Shown here: piece by piece, positions 1-31,264 of the stretch
How positions within the stretch are numbered: position 1 is the first letter of the stretch
Layout: each line of letters opens with the position of its first letter
Source of the DNA: Salvelinus alpinus
Taxonomy: Eukaryota; Chordata; Actinopteri; Salmoniformes; Salmonidae
Direction of reading: 5' to 3'
Length of the DNA: 64,000 bases
Assembly (NCBI RefSeq): GCF_045679555.1
Contig: NC_092090.1
Location: 31,205,288 to 31,269,287 of the forward strand
Made by a program: the position numbers and the translations under genes
The notes under the pieces: model-generated
Databases searched by the model: none
Seen by the model: only the letters and a program-made list of their open reading frames with translations
Told to the model about the DNA's origin: nothing

Positions 1-94
<94 letters not shown>
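1..94. repeat. (TG)n microsatellite, cut by the window edge
   Basis: An uninterrupted TG dinucleotide run that starts before the window. It ends at a short GA-rich stretch. Confidence 0.98.
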
Positions 95-96
<2 letters not shown>

Positions 97-3000
97 AAAG
101 AGAGCTAGATAATGTCCGGTTGCAGTGTGACTAATTTCATATCATGTAAGACCTAGCAGTTCTGCAGTGTCTGAGTCACCATGCAGTGACAAACAGAGAG
201 AGGGGGGAGGGAGAGGGGCAGATGAACAGCGAATGGACATAATCAGAGAAATACAGCGACAGTGGTCATACGTTATTATATTATATCAATCCGACTAATT
301 TTGACATTCATCTTGACCCTTTTCTGATTCTGTCCCCCACTCAATAAATTATGCTCTGACACTTTCTTTATCTAGCAAACTCTGTGCTGATTTCTATAGT
401 TCTGCCTTGGTGTCAAGACGCTATATTGTGGGGTTTTCTGTCTTTGTCTATGAGAGAATCAGACTGCACTTGTTTCTTTCTTCCGTAAATGTCAAGGCAC
501 TGTCTCTCGTGTGCCTCCCCTTGTATGTGTTCATTTTCTATGGTTTGTTCCCTCTCACTCATCACAAGGTGTCTGCGCTCACACCTTCCGCTCTTAAAGG
601 GACAGTACGCCCCAGCAGTGAACACCATGCTCATTAAAGCAGGACACAGAAAAAGGAAAGCGAGCGAGAGATGAAAGAGAGTTGAAAACTGGGGACAGAG
701 GAAGAGAAACAAACAAAATCGAATATAAATCCAGAAGAAATGAATGAACATAGATCAGGAAGCTCATTGAATTGCCCAGTGAAAATTAGAATGCACCGAA
801 ACGCTCACATTAGAAATGCAAGAAAGATGGAATCATGAAGCTGAAAAGACAGAATACAATTCAGATCCTTTGGCAGCACATAGTGTATCTGCCAGGAGGA
901 AAGAGCTAGCCATCCATCTGGTTATCCGAGTGGCTGTAACATTGATAGGGTTTGGATGATAGGCCAATTGGTGTGTGTAATCTTACAATGAGTGAAATGA
1001 CAGGGTTGTTGAATCCCCCATTCACTGTGTTAAACAGTAAATTACAGGGTCAGTGGCGTGACGAATGAGCAGTGTTCAAAAGAGGACCAACTGCACTTAC
1101 ATAGATATACACACAACATTGGAAATCATCACTCATTCAAGTTTGTGGATACAATATCATACAGTATAATATAACCATTCAGTCCCTAAGTACTACATTG
1201 TGCTCCATCTTAACACGGAACAAGATGGGAGACTGTGATACTGTCACTCCTGTGTTGTCCTCTTCCTTCTCTGAGATCCCTCCATCTGATATGTCACCTC
1301 AGTGTGACTAATGAAATCCGATAGAGAGGTGTGGTGACAACATGAAATCAATAAAGCATAGAGGGAGAAAGTGGAGGAAGGGACTAGGGTAGGCGGAGGG
1401 GACCAGGGAGAAGGGCCGTGTTTGTGAGTGTGGGTGGTTGTGTTGGTTGGTTGAGAAATAAAAACATTTGTTTGAAAGGAAGAGAAGATCATTCTATGCG
1501 ACCTTGTAAAACTGGTTGACTTAAAATGCTGGTGATGTGTAACACAAGTCACAGACAGTCTTGTTTGTCATGGTAAAATACGGCAGTTTGTAAAATGTCT
1601 GTAACATTGTGATGCTTTCTTCATAGCTGAGGTTATTGAAGACCTTTTGTGGATAGAGTGAGTTACGGTGGGGGCAGATGTTTGTGATTGAATCCAATAT
1701 GCAAGCTTTCTCCATGTATTGTTATTAGAAAGCCTCCTAAAGCCTCCTTCAGCCACTCCTCTCACTTTTTAATGAGATTTGCAGTGTGCCTGCCTGTGTT
1801 ACCCCACTGCGCTGCCATCGGTGACAGCCAAGAGGACAAAGGGAGGCCTAATGCTTGGGGTTCAGGAGAGCCCCCCTACCCTCGCGACCCTCCACCCTTC
1901 CCTACCTCCCATCTGGTGAAGAGCTACTGAGAGGCTGAGAGGCATGCAGGCTGAATGAAAAACTCTTGGCAGTATACCCCCCCCCCCCCCCATACACATG
2001 TGCCTAAGCTCCATTAATTGAAACCCCCTTTCCCGTGTCTCACACTTTCTACTCTGTCTACTTCTCCCGTCATTCTCCATCCCCTTCACACATCTGTTTT
2101 TTCCCTTCCATTCCTCAGTTGGCATTTTTTGGGAGGTTGGTGGCAGTGGAGCTGTCCAGTGCTGAAACAGATCATTATGCTATCTCCATCACATAGAGAC
2201 TTTGGTGCTTTTCTGACATGCATTGGTTGTACATGCAGGTTTTTGTCTTCCATCCCGTCTTCTGTAACATGCTACCACATGGTCATTTCCATGGCATGAA
2301 TAATGCAAGGATGTCGGAAGCATTTACCTTTTATAGATTTTGAATGCTTTTTAGATGTTATCGTAGAAAACCCTTTTAATTTTCTAATTGTCTGTTGCAT
2401 CCTCTCCTTTTTATTTTCTGGTGCATTTTTATGTGATTTTATTTATAAGTCAGGATCATCTCTCACACTGAAAAACATCCCCAAATGCATATTCCCAAAC
2501 CCGCTGTGTCTCATTCTGAAAAATGAATGCTTCTAACGCCGAACCGATGTCCTTGAATCCTCTTATGAGAATATAGTGCGAAATATTCATATTCATTCTC
2601 ACTTTTACCTTTCCTCTTGATAAACATTTCCCTTCTATGTTCTCTTCTATCCTGTAAACATCTCCTTTGATGCTACTCAGATGCAGGGCTGCACTACAAA
2701 CACTGACATATCCTTTGAAGACTGCATTCACTGACATTCTGAAAACAGTACGAGAGACAGTATTGTGTACAACAATATTACTAATGGAAAACTAAGTACA
2801 GGGGTCAGTTCTTTGAGCAGAGAGAGGAGAGCACCTGTCCATTTGCCTGCGTGCGTGTGTGTGTGCGTGTGTTTGTTTGTATGCTTGTGTTTGTGCTTGT
2901 GTAGGCAGGTCTTGTATAGTTTGATCTGAGAGGAAGCCAGATGAAGTGGAGTGCGTGTGTCTTCAGCCCTCTAACCATTATCGTGCCACACCCCAGAGAC

Positions 3001-4540
3001 TTTCCCTCGGTTTCATACCTGTGACGCACATCTCATATCTCACACAGACGAGGGGGGCCAACACCTACCAGCTGGGGTGATGCAATTCAGCAACACGTGC
3101 CAATCCCCTCCACTCTCGATCACGTTGCCAGAGCCAGAGGCGGGTTCTCACCCAGCCAATCCATGCCTCTCCCCTGCCAAATACGCATCCTGCCTTACTA
3201 TAATCATTCATGTAACACTGTGAAAAAGTCCTGTGGCTTTTCATGACTGAAGATGGCTGGGGAGAGGACATGCGATATGAGAGTGGAATCATATTTCTCG
3301 TCCAGGGATGCTAGAGGAAACCGGGACATTACACTAATAAGATTCTACATTCTATTGTTCCAGTCTGGAATCCAAACGACAGAGTTCATTCAATAAAAAA
3401 TCAGTCGCTAGCTTCGTGTGTTATTGCACCAATGTAATGAAACCTCCAAATTATAGATGAAATCTGTAGCAGTGGTCTATTGGAGAGGGGGTTGGGCTGT
3501 GTGGGTTGTACTGTTCATTGCGCTTTACAACTGACAGTTCATTCATTCATTCAGTGTTTTATGCACAGAGATGCTGAAATGCACGATAGGTGTGCTTTAC
3601 ATTATCGTCTCTGGGGGTGTTGTGTCCTCGGACAATGATTTCAGTAGCTCCTCCGTGTATCATGGAGGCTGTATGTGGAGAACAGGGTATTATTTATAAA
3701 GCCCAGAGGGTCTCATGGGCCCCAGTCATCAAAGAGTGATTTTGGCATCACATAGCCTCCCCTCATGGTCCCTATATCACCTGCCCCCCACCCACAGATG
3801 AGCAGTCATCTTTAAACCACTGAGCATATGGACATACACTCTCTTATGTAGCTACACCCTCTGATATGCACTAACACCACACACACACTTGCATAATGCA
3901 TACATGTAAATACACACACCACGTACACACACACACACTCACTCACACAGACACTTCCATTTTGCTCTCTTGCCTTAATAATCATATAGGACAGAATAGG
4001 GATAGACAGTTTAGTTATAATAGATGGGTTGATGGTCACACAGAGGGTTATGGGTCAGTTCCCCTGTTTGCTATGAGATGAGAACCGTGACCGTTCTGGC
4101 TGGTTGGCTGGGAGAAAATATAATTTAAGGGGCTGGTGACACATTTATCGAGCCTGTCAAATTAATGAAAGCAATGGGCTGAGCCAGGACATGGCTCATG
4201 GTGTAATTGCAGGGTGTCTGTGTCTACACGCTCCCTCCCCCTTGATTGTTTATCCTCTGCTGATCCAGGTGCCATCAATCAGCAAAGGAGCTCCGCCCCC
4301 ATGACTTCTGCAAACATCCTGCTGTTTAGCAGAGAAATGAGGAAATACGACGTCACTAGTGTAGAAAAAACTCTTTAGTCCTGTCCCTGTGTACTGGTAC
4401 CTTTCATCGGGTGTTAAATGCTATTGAGCAGCAGCTGAAGATATATTGGATTTAAAGGTGGCAGTTTGGTGGCAGTTTGGTGGTAGCTTGAAAATGTGAC
4501 AGAACCAGTATTGACAGCTGCCGAACTGTAGGGCAATTTA
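95..4540. other. Intergenic DNA, no gene recognised
   Basis: All reading frames here are short and match nothing I recognise. Simple-sequence patches are present, including a C15 run at 1977-1991, a GT-rich stretch near 2850-2900 and a CA-rich stretch near 3875-3950. The region lies downstream of slc17a6. Distal enhancers or unrecognised old repeats cannot be excluded by eye. Confidence 0.6.
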
Positions 4541-4544
4541 TTTT

Positions 4545-4988
4545 GTTTATTATAAAAATTACCCCCTTTTTCTCCCCAATTTTGAGCTTGTCTCATCGCT
4601 GCAACTCCCCAACGGGCTCGGGAGGTGAAAGTTGAGTCATGCGTCTTCCGAAACATGACCCACCAAGCCGTGCTTCTTAACACCTGCCTGGTTAACCCGG
4701 AAGCCAGCTGCACCAATGTGTCAGAGGAAACACCGTTCAACTGACGACCGAGGTCAGCCTGCAGGCATCTGGCCTGCCACAAGGAGTCACAAGAGCGTGA
4801 TGAGCCAAGTAAAGCACCCCGGCCACCCTCCCCTAACCTGGACAACGCTGGGCCAATTGAGCGCCGCCCTATGGGACTCCCTATCACAGCTGATTGTGAT
4901 ACAGCCCGGGATTGAACCCGGGTCTGTAGTGACGCCTCTGGCATTGCGATGCAGGGCCTTATACCGTTGCTCCATTCGGGAGGCCCAG
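4545..4988 (-). repeat. tRNA-derived SINE (salmonid type)
   Basis: Read on the minus strand from about 4985, the head resembles a Pol III promoter. A box A-like segment lies near 4955-4975 and a box B-like GGGTTCAATCCC lies near 4909-4920. A longer non-tRNA body follows and ends in an A/T-rich tail near 4545. The layout is that of a tRNA-derived SINE abundant in salmonids. I did not assign the subfamily. The ORFs across it are incidental. Confidence 0.75.
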
Positions 4989-7105
4989 GCCTATTCTATT
5001 TGGAATTAGTTTATCTACTAAATGGAAACAAAGCCAGGACAATAGCAGAATGCTAACACATAGTTTTACCTTTGTAGTGTTTAAGGGAAGGGACATGTAA
5101 TGAAATAATCACAGTTAATAAAGTTGAATTGGGAGTTAGTCATCTCTTCAGTTGTAAATTAGTTGGCAAGTAGAAGGTAGCTAATTCAATTGGCATGACA
5201 GGGTGACAGGATTCTCTGTTAATGCACAGACACATGCTGAGACACAGGGAAGTCTATCAGAGACTGTAACCTTTCAGTTTCTGCCAATATTTATTTGAAT
5301 TGAAGGTCATCTTTTTACTGACTGTTGGTATCAATTAGCAGTGAATGCAAGAGGAGAAGCTCTCAACAATTCATCTGTGCCTTCTAAGCAACCATTCTTA
5401 GCAATCATGCTGGTCTTCACAGCAACCTTTTAACAATCACTCAATCTATCGATTTAACAATCTGTAAAAAATATATAAACTCGGTGTACCAGTTTAGTGC
5501 TGAATGTTGCGAACATGAGGAAATATTTCCTGGGTCTGTTTCATAAAGAGTGTTGTGGGTCTCCCACCATGGGGGGGGCTTTAGTCCCAAGGGTCACTCT
5601 GAATCGAGCAGTTCTTCCAAATAGCCCTATAAGTGCTGCTCCTCCCTCCCATCTCCATTAAGAGGTTAGAACAGTCAATAGGTTCGGCTGAGCACGAGGG
5701 ACTGGTCCATTGATTTCACTACAAGTCAAAGAAGGAGAATAGGGAGGGAGGAAGGGTCCTTTGGTAGAGAGGGGTCACCATGTCCTGTAAGCTTAGTGCA
5801 AGATGGACTCTGCTCGTGCACAGACATCATGGAAGGTATACCATAAAGCAAATTCTCTGGGAGAGAGGGTGCTCTGGAGCAAGCTTGTAACTCTGAAGGA
5901 CCATTGTACCAATGTTAGTAGTCAGACACATTAGGCACTTTTCCCGTTGGAATCCTAAATACAGCAATTGGACTTAAAGCCAGGCCTCTTCATCTGCCTA
6001 TACAGACTTCACTGATTGAGCTGTATGATTGTGGATGTGTTCACACAAATACAGACACAAGTTATGTTTTGTTCATTCCTTTTTTTATAAAATGGATATA
6101 TAGAGCATTTCATTTTGACATCAACAAATCTCTCCATTGACACAGCAAAATAAGCCATAGAATCACACTGTAACTTCACTCAGAGGCACAAAACAGGAAG
6201 AAAGTACTGTTACTTCATGTTATACATCTACCATTTCTGTAAATGTTAGATCACCTTTACAGACAATCTTCACGTCATTGAATATTGCAACAGTGGAAGG
6301 GGTATAGGTAGTTAGAGACAGATGGTTGAGGGGGCAATAGGGGTCCAGCCACTGGCAGAACACACATCAATCAAACCAACAGGGTTTAGAGAGAGAGAAA
6401 AAACTGAACAATAGCACAACCCTCCAAAACGACCACTGGAAACTGTACAGAACAACAACGGATGCGCAGACACCAACAGGAGTGGAACCATAGAGATATG
6501 GAGAAGGACATCATCCATGTCACAGGAATGGCCCAGGTTATCATTCTCTTCTGGTGAGCAGTCCCCTCACAAACTCCTTGCATTATCAGCATGTCAAAGA
6601 GCTGTGTGGAGGACTCTAACTACATAGGTTTTATATTTACAAGTACTTGTGTTTGTTCTTTTCTATATTTGATATCACAAAAAACACGACTTGAAACGTA
6701 AAAGTAACACTCTAGTTACATATGCTAGTGTTTTACATTTTTCAATGGTTGAGAACAACTGTTACCATGGATTTATTGCTTTGTACACTGAGTATGGTTA
6801 GCGCCACCTGGAGAGGCCTACAGAGGCCTTCACTACAATGTCCAGCAATTTCCTTAGTATATAGCCCTCCTGTTCAAACCCAGCTTGACACGTTACCTTT
6901 GGTTAATTGTGCAAAGAAATTGACACATTAGTAACAGTTTGAGAGACAAAATACATTTTGTGAAAGAAATATAAAGTAAGAACACTCAGACTACGGCTTT
7001 GTTCCATGCATAAATACATTTCCATAAATACATTGTGAAGTGCTGACTTTAGGTATCCACAGACAGACAGTGAAAAGCAGGTTTAGGTCCCTGACACGCT
7101 ACTGA
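4989..7105. other. Intergenic DNA, no gene recognised
   Basis: Nothing coding is recognisable and no clear transposon ends were seen. From about 6.1 kb the sequence becomes AT-rich and could be distal 3' UTR of slc17a6 on the minus strand, but nothing in the sequence fixes that boundary. Confidence 0.5.
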
Positions 7106-7560
7106 AACCAATGATGTATATAAACCCTGGATTGCTGATGCTATCTACTGGCCAATGAGAGGCTTTGAAGCCACCGGTCAGCCATATTGGCACTTCCCAG
7201 TAGGAGCAGTCCTGCATTGGAATGAATGGAATTCTATAGTATTACAATTAAATGTTTATAGGCCAAAATTACATGTATTTAAGTTTTTTTTGTAATGGGG
7301 ACAGTAACTTATACTTTTAAGGAAAATATTTGACATGTATTTTTTGGAATGTTTAGCTCACATAATATAATTTAAAAGTATGCATTCAAGTTTCTGTAAT
7401 AGAATAAACGTGGCAAAAACAAATGTAGGCATTAATAAATGTATTTTTATAGCTTCCAAAATATTTATTTACAATGTGGGGGAGTGCCAAGATGGAGGCG
7501 CGGAGGCTTCTAAACAAGGCCCCTGTCAGTCATCTAGTGTATATATAAATCATTGACTGG
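7106..7560. repeat. Probable interspersed element with inverted ends
   Basis: The left end (CAATGATGTATATAAA) and the reverse complement of the right end (CAATGATTTATATATA) match closely, about 450 bp apart. The interior is AT-rich with no coding frame. Its look and ends suggest a non-autonomous DNA element. The family is unknown to me. Confidence 0.45.
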
Positions 7561-8234
7561 AACCCAGTATCTCTACACTGGTCATTCCCACTCTATACAC
7601 ACTGGCTAAATCATGTCTTGCTGCTCTTTTGATTGTCTACCTACTCTTTGAGCAATGGTAAACGTTCAATGTGACATATATTACATAGGCAGTAACAGCT
7701 ATACTGTCATGTTTCTTTATTCAGTAATGCTATAATGTTTTTACAAGTAGATGTAATATGAATCTCAAACACCAACTTGGCTAATTGTCCTCCTGGACTG
7801 GTAAGGTATAGTTTTCTTTAACAACATTGTCTATCTGGGTCACTATCCCAGTCTAAAAATGTTCCCTTTTCATTAGCAAAACATATCTCCTGCTGACGGA
7901 CTGTCTGTACAGTAGATATACTGATTGGCTACTTCTGGGTCGGCTGGCTGGTCTTTCTCTGCATTGCACAGGCCCTTGATAGTGCCGGGCAGCATTTCTT
8001 TATATTGTCCATGTGCTCTTATACATCATAGTTATTTTTCTTTAGTCACCTCAAACAAACATTTACCTTTAAACAACAACAAAGCTAATTGAAATGCCTT
8101 AAAATGACTTGAATTGACCAGACAATAAGACTGACATAATGATCATAAGAATTACATAACTGAGTTATGAATGTTTGTAACCTCCAAACGTACACTTTTA
8201 ACAACAGATGTAACATTGTTATAGGCATGAAATC

Positions 8235-8468
8235 GAGAGCTTGGGACTAGAAGGTTCTATCTGCAAGAAGATGATTCTGAGATAATTGGCTTCAAAGTTC
8301 CGAACCCTAATTGGTTTGAATGGTGTCAGCTGTTTTTATCTTGTATTCTTTTGAACTTAACAACTTGAATTGGGGGTATATAGGTAGAGAACATTGAACA
8401 GAACAAGGCTATGTTACTAAGTACATTTTGGAAAAAATGCAGATAGAACCGTATAGTCCCAAGCTCTC
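8235..8468. repeat. MITE-like element with 30-bp inverted arms
   Basis: The arms at 8235-8264 and 8439-8468 are inverted copies, each beginning GAGAGCTTGGGACTA at its outer edge and ending GGTTCTATCTGC on the inner side, with only a few mismatches. They enclose about 170 bp of non-coding DNA. The element sits in the downstream flank or 3' UTR of slc17a6. If transcribed, the arms could form a long stem. Confidence 0.65.
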
Positions 8469-9017
8469 AAAATGGCACTGTAAACACGTGAGCAACGCTT
8501 CGTCATTTTTTTCTTTCATGCATCTTAAGACTTTTACATCAGCTGGCGAAAGTGATATGTCGTTCTTCAAAACATTATTGTATTTTTATGCCTTTTTGTG
8601 TTAAAGACACAGTTTTACAAACCAATAATAATAAGAAAATAAAATTATATTGTGCATTAAAAGGACACCCTACTTTCAGTGCAATCAGAAGAGATACTGT
8701 ACAACCTAAGACATACAGTCTCATTCCTGGTTAAGTCCCCTTTTTACAGTGACATGTTTCTTTTACACTGCAATGGCTGGCTCATGAGGAGTTGTAATAA
8801 GAACCAGTTAGGCATGATGATCCAGGAAGCCAGTTAAATCTTGTCTGATCGTACATAACAGGCTTCTCCAGAATGAAGAAGCTCAGATTGATGAGGTGGA
8901 AATGGTTCACACTTACACACAATTGCACTCCAAATAAATATATCTATAATTTATATGCATATTACGTTTACAAATAGATCTGCCAATTTGATATGTGTTA
9001 CATCTCTATAGTAATTT

Positions 9018-9119
9018 TTTTATTTGCACAATAAAATCATCTTTTTAACTAATTTATATTTTGAAATAATTATTTGAATTTGTGCAAACATACAACAATG
9101 AATTGTCATCTTTTTTATT
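9018..9119 (-). promoter_or_regulatory. slc17a6: Candidate polyadenylation signals of slc17a6
   Basis: On the minus strand AATAAA occurs at 9119-9114 and again at 9023-9018, about 77 and 173 nt past the stop codon. VGLUT2 transcripts in other vertebrates have long 3' UTRs, so more distal sites are also possible. Confidence 0.35.
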
Positions 9120-9195
9120 TGGTTTTTGACTTTGTCTAAACTGGTAAACACTACAAAATAAGTCTACCGTTTGATGGTCATTGTGTCTGCTGTCT

Positions 9196-26697
<17,502 letters not shown>

Positions 26698-27164
26698 ATC
26701 CAAATGTAATGTTTTTCTCAAAAATGTCTATTGTTTAAGCTTCATGTTACGGTACAATGTGACCGAACAAACCGGTGAAGCAAGCGATGTATATGATTAT
26801 TTGATAAGAAAAACAGACAAGATCTGTAGCCTATCACGCGTCGATCGCTGTAAAACGCCTACATATGAGAGAAATCAGATGAGCTCTGATTCCCCATTCA
26901 CCATTATAAACTCATCGTTCGCCTCACGTACAAGTGCATGCAATGCCATCGTAATGAAAATCTACAGATAATTCATAAAGCGAACGAAAGAGAAAAACGT
27001 TAGAAGCGTCTACGGTGATAACCATATCATTTTAAACAAAAAAAACAATCAGTAAAAGCGGGAACTAGCGGTGTGTGGAGTTGCTTCTATAAACCACAGA
27101 GCTGGGCTTGCGCGTCTCATGTGGAGACCGCCAGCTTTTCTGACGTCGCGAGAACCTCTGGCTG

Positions 27165-27185
27165 TTCAGCACCAAGGTCAGCGAC
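27165..27185 (+). promoter_or_regulatory. slc17a6: RE1/NRSE (REST-binding) site upstream of slc17a6
   Basis: TTCAGCACC, a two-base spacer, then GGTCAGCGAC matches the 21-bp RE1 consensus (TTCAGCACC..GGACAGCGCC) at all but two positions outside the spacer. It lies about 470 bp 5' of the start codon of a neuron-specific gene, where a REST site is expected. A TGACGTCG, half of a CRE palindrome, is 20-30 bp away near 27,141. Confidence 0.8.
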
Positions 27186-27633
27186 AGCCTCGTGCACACT
27201 ATCTGCGCGTGGTGCACGCCGCATCCCCATTACTGATCACCAGAGCGATATTCAATATAGCCTACTGTCCTGAAAGCTATTGTTGTTATACTGTAATCGA
27301 CTGATTTAGGGAGTGGTTCAGGCTGGAATAAGAAAGGATGGTTTGATTGCATTTGGAAATCATAACCTTACAAAGTGTGAGGGCAATGCATGGTGACATT
27401 ACAAACGCAAGTCATTTCCAGTTTTACAACCTTTCCCAATGTTTGTTTTTATACCAGACATGAAGTCTACATGTAGCCTACATAAAATACTGTCTTAGCC
27501 TCCGGAGGGCGGTGCTATGGAAACCAGACGAGGGCTTGATTCCCTTCGTATGAGCTCTCGTGAAAACAGGAATTCATCAATAATTTAGGCATCCCCCACA
27601 CATACACTTTCACCCACCTCTCTCTCTCGCTTG

Positions 27634-27635
<2 letters not shown>

Positions 27636-27728
<93 letters not shown>
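27636..27728. repeat. (CA)n microsatellite upstream of slc17a6
   Basis: About 46 uninterrupted CA units, 0.95 kb 5' of the slc17a6 start codon. Confidence 0.97.
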
Positions 27729-27729
<1 letters not shown>

Positions 27730-29748
27730 ACTGTAACTATAACATCAAAGGGTAGAAGGGTAGAATATGGAGGCTACTCCATGCATATTCATTGAAACAA
27801 TGTTGCAAATAATAAAATCATTGATCCATGTTTTTGACTATTTCGAGAGAATTGCGGTTCCACCACAATTCATTCTGAAGTTGGGTCATTGTGAAATATT
27901 AAAATGTGAGAGCCAGACACCTTTGAGAGACACATGGGGATTCTGAAATAAACTGGCACCTACCTAATGCTAATACAATATAAATGGATTGAGGCACTGA
28001 TGCCATCTGGCGGGCACTTACTATAATTCCTATCAGGTTTTTGCATTAGGCCAATGAGACATCCTCGACGTACACTGGCTGGGTGTGAAATCGTGACGAT
28101 CAACTTTATTTAAAAAACATGATATTGACTGTTATTTGTCAAATATTTGAAATATTTCTCATATGAATAGGCTACTATTGTCATGCCTGTATTATTCTAT
28201 TCTATACATGTTTGTTTGACAATATTTTTGAACAACTGTAAATACATGTGAATTTGAGATTTCTTAGTTATACAGTAAATTGTAGAGTGCACACATTTAA
28301 AATCCTGAAATATTTTATTTAAAGCAATTACATTATCAAAATGTTGTTAATAAGTTCAATAGCCTTTCAAGGAAAACAAGCAAGACACGACATATTTAGA
28401 CAACACAGACTATGATATAAAAACATATGAGTTTCGAAACATCATAGGAATAGAACAATAGAAAGTTATTGTTTTTGAAGAACATCCCAAAAAGTAAACA
28501 TAGACATTTAAGGCATTGATCTACTGGTCATGTACTATGGCTTCCACCCTGCATGCAAGAAGGACATGAGGAGTCAAGAGTCTCCCAATGGATTTTGTCT
28601 GTATGGCTGAGAGTGGTGTTAGTCAAGCACTGGGATATTGACAAGCCTGAGATGGTACATCACTATGTGACTTTGAGGTTGAAGTTATACCAAGTAAAAT
28701 CATCCAAGGGTATAGTGTCCACCTTCAGCATGAGAGGCTATTAACATTTACAAAACAGATTAGTTCAAAACAGATGAACCTAGAAAAAGCCTACAGAATC
28801 AAAACTGATCAATAAACTACAGAAATACCTAATCTTACATTGAGTAAACTATCCTTTACAAATGTAATCTGTACAACAATCTAAATAATAAGTGGGTTGT
28901 TTACTGAAATTAATGTGGCAACTACTGTACATATCCCAACATTCTTCATGTGTATACTGGCTGTGATAAAATAGTGTGAATTTATTGCTGTAAAGTGGAC
29001 AGTTCACTCATGTTGTTAAAATATGCATGTCTCCTTACATTGAATGTCTATGGGACACGAGATTGTGATGCATACTCTGAGTCTATATACTGTATAGCTA
29101 ACACCTCTGTTTGCACAAATCACACTACAGTAACTTGAAATCGATTCAATAAGCTACAGTCCCTTTTGAAGTTGAATTTCATAACAATTGTTTTGAAACA
29201 TGTAATCTAAAGTCAACTTTCCTTTTAATATGAGACCATCCAGACATGTTGGAATGATTGACATTAAACAGTAATAATGTAGTGGAGTTTTCTGTCTGAA
29301 AGACTCATTGGCTAAATCAAATCAGTCCCATATAAGTGCTCTGTGCTAAAACAAAATTAAAAAGAGAAGGCCATCCATTGTGCTACGGAGTACAGACACA
29401 GAGTATGACAGAAAAAGCAGACAGGAATGATCAACTTAACTTAAGTGAGTAATGACTAACAGGGCTGAGGAATTTGATTTTCCTGCTTACAATGAGTTTG
29501 ATAAGTGTCAAAATAAAGAGCAGATAGATACATGTGCGAGTAACACAGGCAAAAACACATTTGCCTCCCACACCAGAAGAAATCATATGTACAAGATGCA
29601 TATCTCGCCATAAATCTAAATAAGAAAGAGGAATGCAACCCCAAAAACATGGCTAATATTTTGTCTGGTATGACTTAATATGCCACTCAAAACATTTCAA
29701 ATGGAGTGTAGATTATATCCACTGGAAAGGGCTCTATCAGACCAAACA
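27730..29748. other. Intergenic or distal ano5 3' flank, no gene recognised
   Basis: AT-rich sequence with no recognised coding frame or element ends. Part may be 3' UTR of ano5, which has a long 3' UTR in mammals. Confidence 0.5.
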
Positions 29749-29750
29749 TA

Positions 29751-30738
29751 CACTACCGTTCAACAGTTTGGGGTCACTTAGAAATGTCCTTGTTTTTGAA
29801 AGAAAAGCCATTTTTGTCCATTAAAATAACATCAAATTGATCAGAAATACAGTGTAGACATTGTTAATGTTGCAAATGACTATTGTAGCTGGAAAAGGCT
29901 GATTTTTTATGGAATATCTACATAGGCGTACAGAGGCCCATTATCAGCAACCATCACTCCTGTGTTCCAATGGCACGTTGTGTTAGCTAATCCAGCATCC
30001 CGGAGTCGCCTCTTCATTGTTGACGTTGAGGCTGGTGTTTTGCGGGTACTATTTAATGAAGCTGCCAGTTGAGGACTTGTGAGGCATCTGTTTCTCAAAC
30101 TAGACACTCTAAAGTACTTGTCTTCTTGCTCAGTTGTGCACCGGGGCCTCCCACTCCTCTTTGTATTCTGGTTAGAGCTAGTTTGCGCTGTTTTGTGAAG
30201 AGAGTAGTACACAGCGTTGTACGAGATCTTCAGTTTCTTGGCAATTTCTCACATGGAATAGTCTTCATCTCTCAGAACAAGAATAGACTGACAAGTTTCA
30301 GAAGAAAGGTTTTTGTTTCTGGCCATTTTGAGCTTGTAATTGAACCCACAAGTGCTGATGCTCCAGATACTCAACTAGTCTAAAGAAGGCCAGTTTTATT
30401 GCTTCTTTAATCAGGACAACATTTTTCAGCTGTGTTAACATAATTGCAAAAGGGTTTTCTAATGATCAATTAGCCTTTTAAAATGATAAACTTGGATTAG
30501 CTAACACAACGTGTCATTAGAACACAGGAGTGATGTTTGCTGAGAATGGGCCTATGTACACCTATGTATATATTCCATAAAAAATCTGCCGTTTCCAGCT
30601 ACAGTAGTCTTTTACAACATTAACAATGTCTACACTGTATTTCTGATCAATTTGATGTTATTTTAATGGACAAAAAATGAGATTTTCTTTAAAAAACAAG
30701 GACATTTCTAAGTGACCCCAAACTTTTGAACGGTAGTG
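29751..30738 (-). mobile_element. Internally deleted Tc1/mariner element
   Basis: The ends CACTACCGTTCAACAGTTTG and its inverted copy at 30,738 are flanked by TA. On the minus strand it keeps an N-terminal helix-turn-helix portion of a Tc1-like transposase (SGRPRCTTEQEDKYFRVSSL). The catalytic domain is missing. Length 988 bp. Confidence 0.85.
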
Positions 30739-30832
30739 TATATACAGTAGACGTTGGGGTGTATTACCCTCTTGGACCATTACAGTAGCTCTATCTATCT
30801 AGCATTACCCAGCTGAGAGAAACCGTTTTTAA

Positions 30833-31264
30833 AAGGGCCACTGCAGTCAAAATGCTGTTTTTCCTGTGTTTTATATCGCAATTGTACAACAGCTGATGAA
30901 AAAAACACTCTAAAAGTGTGAAAAAATGTGATCAGTTATTTCCTGATATTTGCTGGTTGAACATACAATATACACAGGACCTCCTAATCATCAGGTTTGC
31001 ATGGATGGGAGTTTCAGCTTTCCATGGTGACATCACCAAGTAGTAAATTGGTTGATGGACAGATACAAAGAAAGTTCCAAACCTCTCTGCCAATAACAGC
31101 TAGTTTTGAGTTTCCCCCTCCCCACTCAGACTACTCCCAGACAGTCCTAGCAAAATTCTTGCTTGAAAAAATAGTTTAGCTATAAAGCAATTTTTGCCAA
31201 TTTTTACGGTAATTGTTACCCAGAAATGATTTGATATTGATTTACAAACGACTGCATTGGGCCT
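30833..31264. repeat. TTAA-flanked MITE (piggyBac-like ends)
   Basis: The left end AAGGGCCACTGCAGTC and the reverse complement of the right end, AGGCCCAATGCAGTC, are inverted repeats. TTAA flanks both sides (30829-30832 and 31265-31268), as piggyBac-type insertions do. There is no coding capacity. Confidence 0.7.

Noticed and set aside
4900-4985. tRNA gene
   Set aside because: Box A and box B-like sequences are present but the acceptor stem does not pair and a long SINE body follows, so this is a SINE head.
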